This document shows, in pieces, positions 5,931-6,960 of a DNA stretch of 6,960 nt. The notes below the pieces were generated by a model. It ran no database searches and was not told the origin of the DNA. It worked only from the letters and a program-made list of their open reading frames with translations. Each line of letters opens with the position of its first letter. The first letter of the stretch is position 1. The DNA is from Pseudomonadota bacterium (GTDB lineage: Bacteria; Pseudomonadota; Gammaproteobacteria; Burkholderiales; Burkholderiaceae_C): assembly GCA_023396625.1 (NCBI GenBank), contig JAEWVY010000418.1, positions 1 through 6,960 on the forward strand, written 5' to 3'. The translations under genes were made by a program, and so were the position numbers.

Positions 5931-6335
5931 TCACTCCTTGGCCCCCGCGGTCACCAGCATCTGTTCGATCTCCCGATGTCCCCTCGTCCGCGCATATTGC
6001 AGCGCGTCGGGTGTCGCCTTCGACCCTTTGGCGAGCAGAAACTTCACCATCTCGGTCTTGCCGCGACCTGCGGCCACACCGATCGCCGCGCTGCCGCCCT
6101 CATTCACATCCATCCCCGCATCCAGGAACAGCTTCACTGCCGTCAGGTCGCCATTGCCCGCGGCCTTGGCAAAGGCCTGGCCGTTGTATTCCATGCCCAT
6201 CGCCTTGATCTCCTTGCGCGCCTGGACCGCATCCGCGGCCAATGCCACGCCAGACTGAATAGACACGATGGACACGAAGGCAGCCATGGCCGCATGGCAC
6301 AGGGAGCGACGATTTGCAATCACAATTTTCTTCAT
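5931..6335 (-). CDS. Exported ankyrin-repeat protein
   Basis: A 134-residue protein. An N-terminal signal (about 1-33) has Lys2-Lys3, Arg9-Arg10, a hydrophobic core 15-32 and a likely cleavage after ALA33. The NRRSLC sequence (8-13) resembles a twin-arginine motif, so Tat export is possible, though Sec is not excluded. About three ankyrin repeats fill the mature part. Typical pieces are AAGNGDLTAVKLFLDAGMDV (58-77), then AAGRGKTEMVKFLLAKG (88-104) and YARTRGHREIEQML (114-127). Ankyrin repeats bind other proteins; the partner here is unknown, and the site of action would be the periplasm. Two adjacent ATGs exist, 6338 and 6335. AGGTGA-type pairing gives better spacing to the second, so 6335 is chosen. 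The DUF3079 gene follows 50 bp downstream. Confidence 0.85.
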   Translation of the reverse strand: MKKIVIANRRSLCHAAMAAFVSIVSIQSGVALAADAVQARKEIKAMGMEYNGQAFAKAAGNGDLTAVKLFLDAGMDVNEGGSAAIGVAAGRGKTEMVKFLLAKGSKATPDALQYARTRGHREIEQMLVTAGAKE

Positions 6336-6632
6336 CATTCACCTTCCAGGGTTGCAGGAATCAACAGTGAAATTGAACCACATGAAGCGGACCACTGCGT
6401 ATCGGTGATTCAGGTCACTGCAATGGTGCCGTGCCGCATTGTTTCACGTCTTGGCTATAGATGCATCTGCTCGCTGGTCTCGGCACTTCGGGTACCCAGA
6501 AGCGTTTGAGCGCCTTTCGCATGAGATCGCCATTCCGTGACATCGCGGGACCGCACCACGGACACAGCCGACACCGTAGCGTCGCGGACGGCCCCCAAAG
6601 CGCAGCTCCTGGGCCTCAGGTGGATGAACTTT
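6336..6632. other. Intergenic stretch upstream of the ankyrin gene
   Basis: I see no credible gene in these roughly 300 bases; the short frames on both strands look like chance. It contains a CRP-like dyad at 6405-6418 (GTGA, 6 bases, TCAC), about 70 bases before the ankyrin start. A small hairpin at 6569-6584 (6-bp stem with one wobble, TACG loop on the minus strand) has no T-tract, so it is not a standard terminator. I could not identify a sound sigma-70 promoter for the ankyrin gene. Confidence 0.5.
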
Positions 6633-6960
6633 TCAGGTGTCGAGTTCATGATGCCACCCCGTGACAATACGTTCTACGAGCAACGTGTCGTTCCAGATGC
6701 CTAGAACTGGAAGAGACTCCATGCCGGGAGCCAACTCGCCAACCTTCCATTCCTTATTTCCGTCCCACAGCCACCACGGGCCACGACCATCCGGGGTTTT
6801 AATACAGCTTCGAAAAATTGGGAACTCCCGTGTATGGGGCGGAACAGGTTCGTGGGCGACAACGCAAACAATGCCTCGGCTGCATGCCGCCCCGAGCGGA
6901 AAGAACGTCGTGAACTGTGGCGGCTGGGCAACCAAGGCTGAAAAATCAGAAGGTCTGGAC
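6633..6960 (-). CDS. Unrecognised protein, C-terminal part (5' end beyond the window)
   Basis: The frame is open to the right edge, so 108 residues of a longer protein are visible; the TTG at 6935 is unlikely to be the start. I do not recognise the family. The visible part has no signal peptide or membrane segment. It is rich in Trp, Pro and Gly, with TPDGRGPWWLWDG, then KEWKVGEL and a well-formed ending LPVLGIWNDTLLVERIVTGW. The amino-acid make-up looks like a real folded domain. Its GC content, 50-52% in two 60-base blocks I counted (6661-6720 and 6781-6840), is far below the roughly 73% of a block in the transporter gene. This hints at accessory or horizontally acquired DNA. An overlapping frame at 6455-6667 is treated as chance. 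Confidence 0.6.
   Translation of the reverse strand, partial: SRPSDFSALVAQPPQFTTFFPLGAACSRGIVCVVAHEPVPPHTREFPIFRSCIKTPDGRGPWWLWDGNKEWKVGELAPGMESLPVLGIWNDTLLVERIVTGWHHELDT

Noticed and set aside
6569..6584. TACG-loop hairpin as terminator of the right-edge gene
   Set aside because: The stem is short and no T-tract follows on the minus strand.
6455..6667. 70-codon minus-strand ORF overlapping the end of the right-edge gene
   Set aside because: It has no ribosome-binding site and no recognisable motif, and its composition looks random.

Overview
The window is high-GC bacterial chromosome (about 65-73% GC over most of its length). Codon use and protein families point to a betaproteobacterium, probably Burkholderiales (Comamonadaceae-like). 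This is inferred from protein style, mainly the NUDIX protein and the DUF3079 protein, and not from a marker gene. Every gene I can support lies on the minus strand, so the region reads from high to low coordinates. There is no rRNA, tRNA, CRISPR array, insertion sequence or recognisable phage gene.

In transcription order: (1) 6960-6633, the 3' part of an unrecognised gene with clearly lower GC, cut by the right edge. (2) 6335-5656, a secreted ankyrin-repeat protein followed by a small four-cysteine DUF3079 protein. (3) 5619-3111, a MerR-family regulator with a TipAS-like sensor region, followed by an MFS efflux-type transporter. (4) 3114-2810, a stretch without a convincing gene, holding only a weak 50-codon ORF coupled to the transporter stop. 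(5) 2809-2171, a YkgJ-family cysteine-cluster protein. (6) 2037-631, a candidate promoter, an unrecognised lipoprotein gene and a FlgO-like lipoprotein gene joined by an ATGA overlap, ending in a clear intrinsic terminator. (7) 618-1, a CoA-pyrophosphatase-type NUDIX hydrolase cut by the left edge.

The most informative structure is the regulator/transporter unit. Two promoters with the 19-bp spacer typical of MerR-controlled promoters share almost identical inverted half-sites: TTGACCCT, 11 bp, then AGGGTCGA or AGGGCCGA. One lies upstream of the regulator. The other overlaps the regulator's own stop codon, just upstream of the transporter. This predicts a self-contained circuit in which a ligand-sensing MerR protein controls itself and an exporter independently. 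The first promoter also moves the regulator start to a TTG codon with a good ribosome-binding site, because the longest-ORF ATG lies inside the promoter spacer.

The second point of interest is the two-lipoprotein operon pairing a FlgO-type protein with a protein I cannot assign, with no flagellar gene in view. The rest looks like ordinary chromosomal housekeeping and conserved-hypothetical content.
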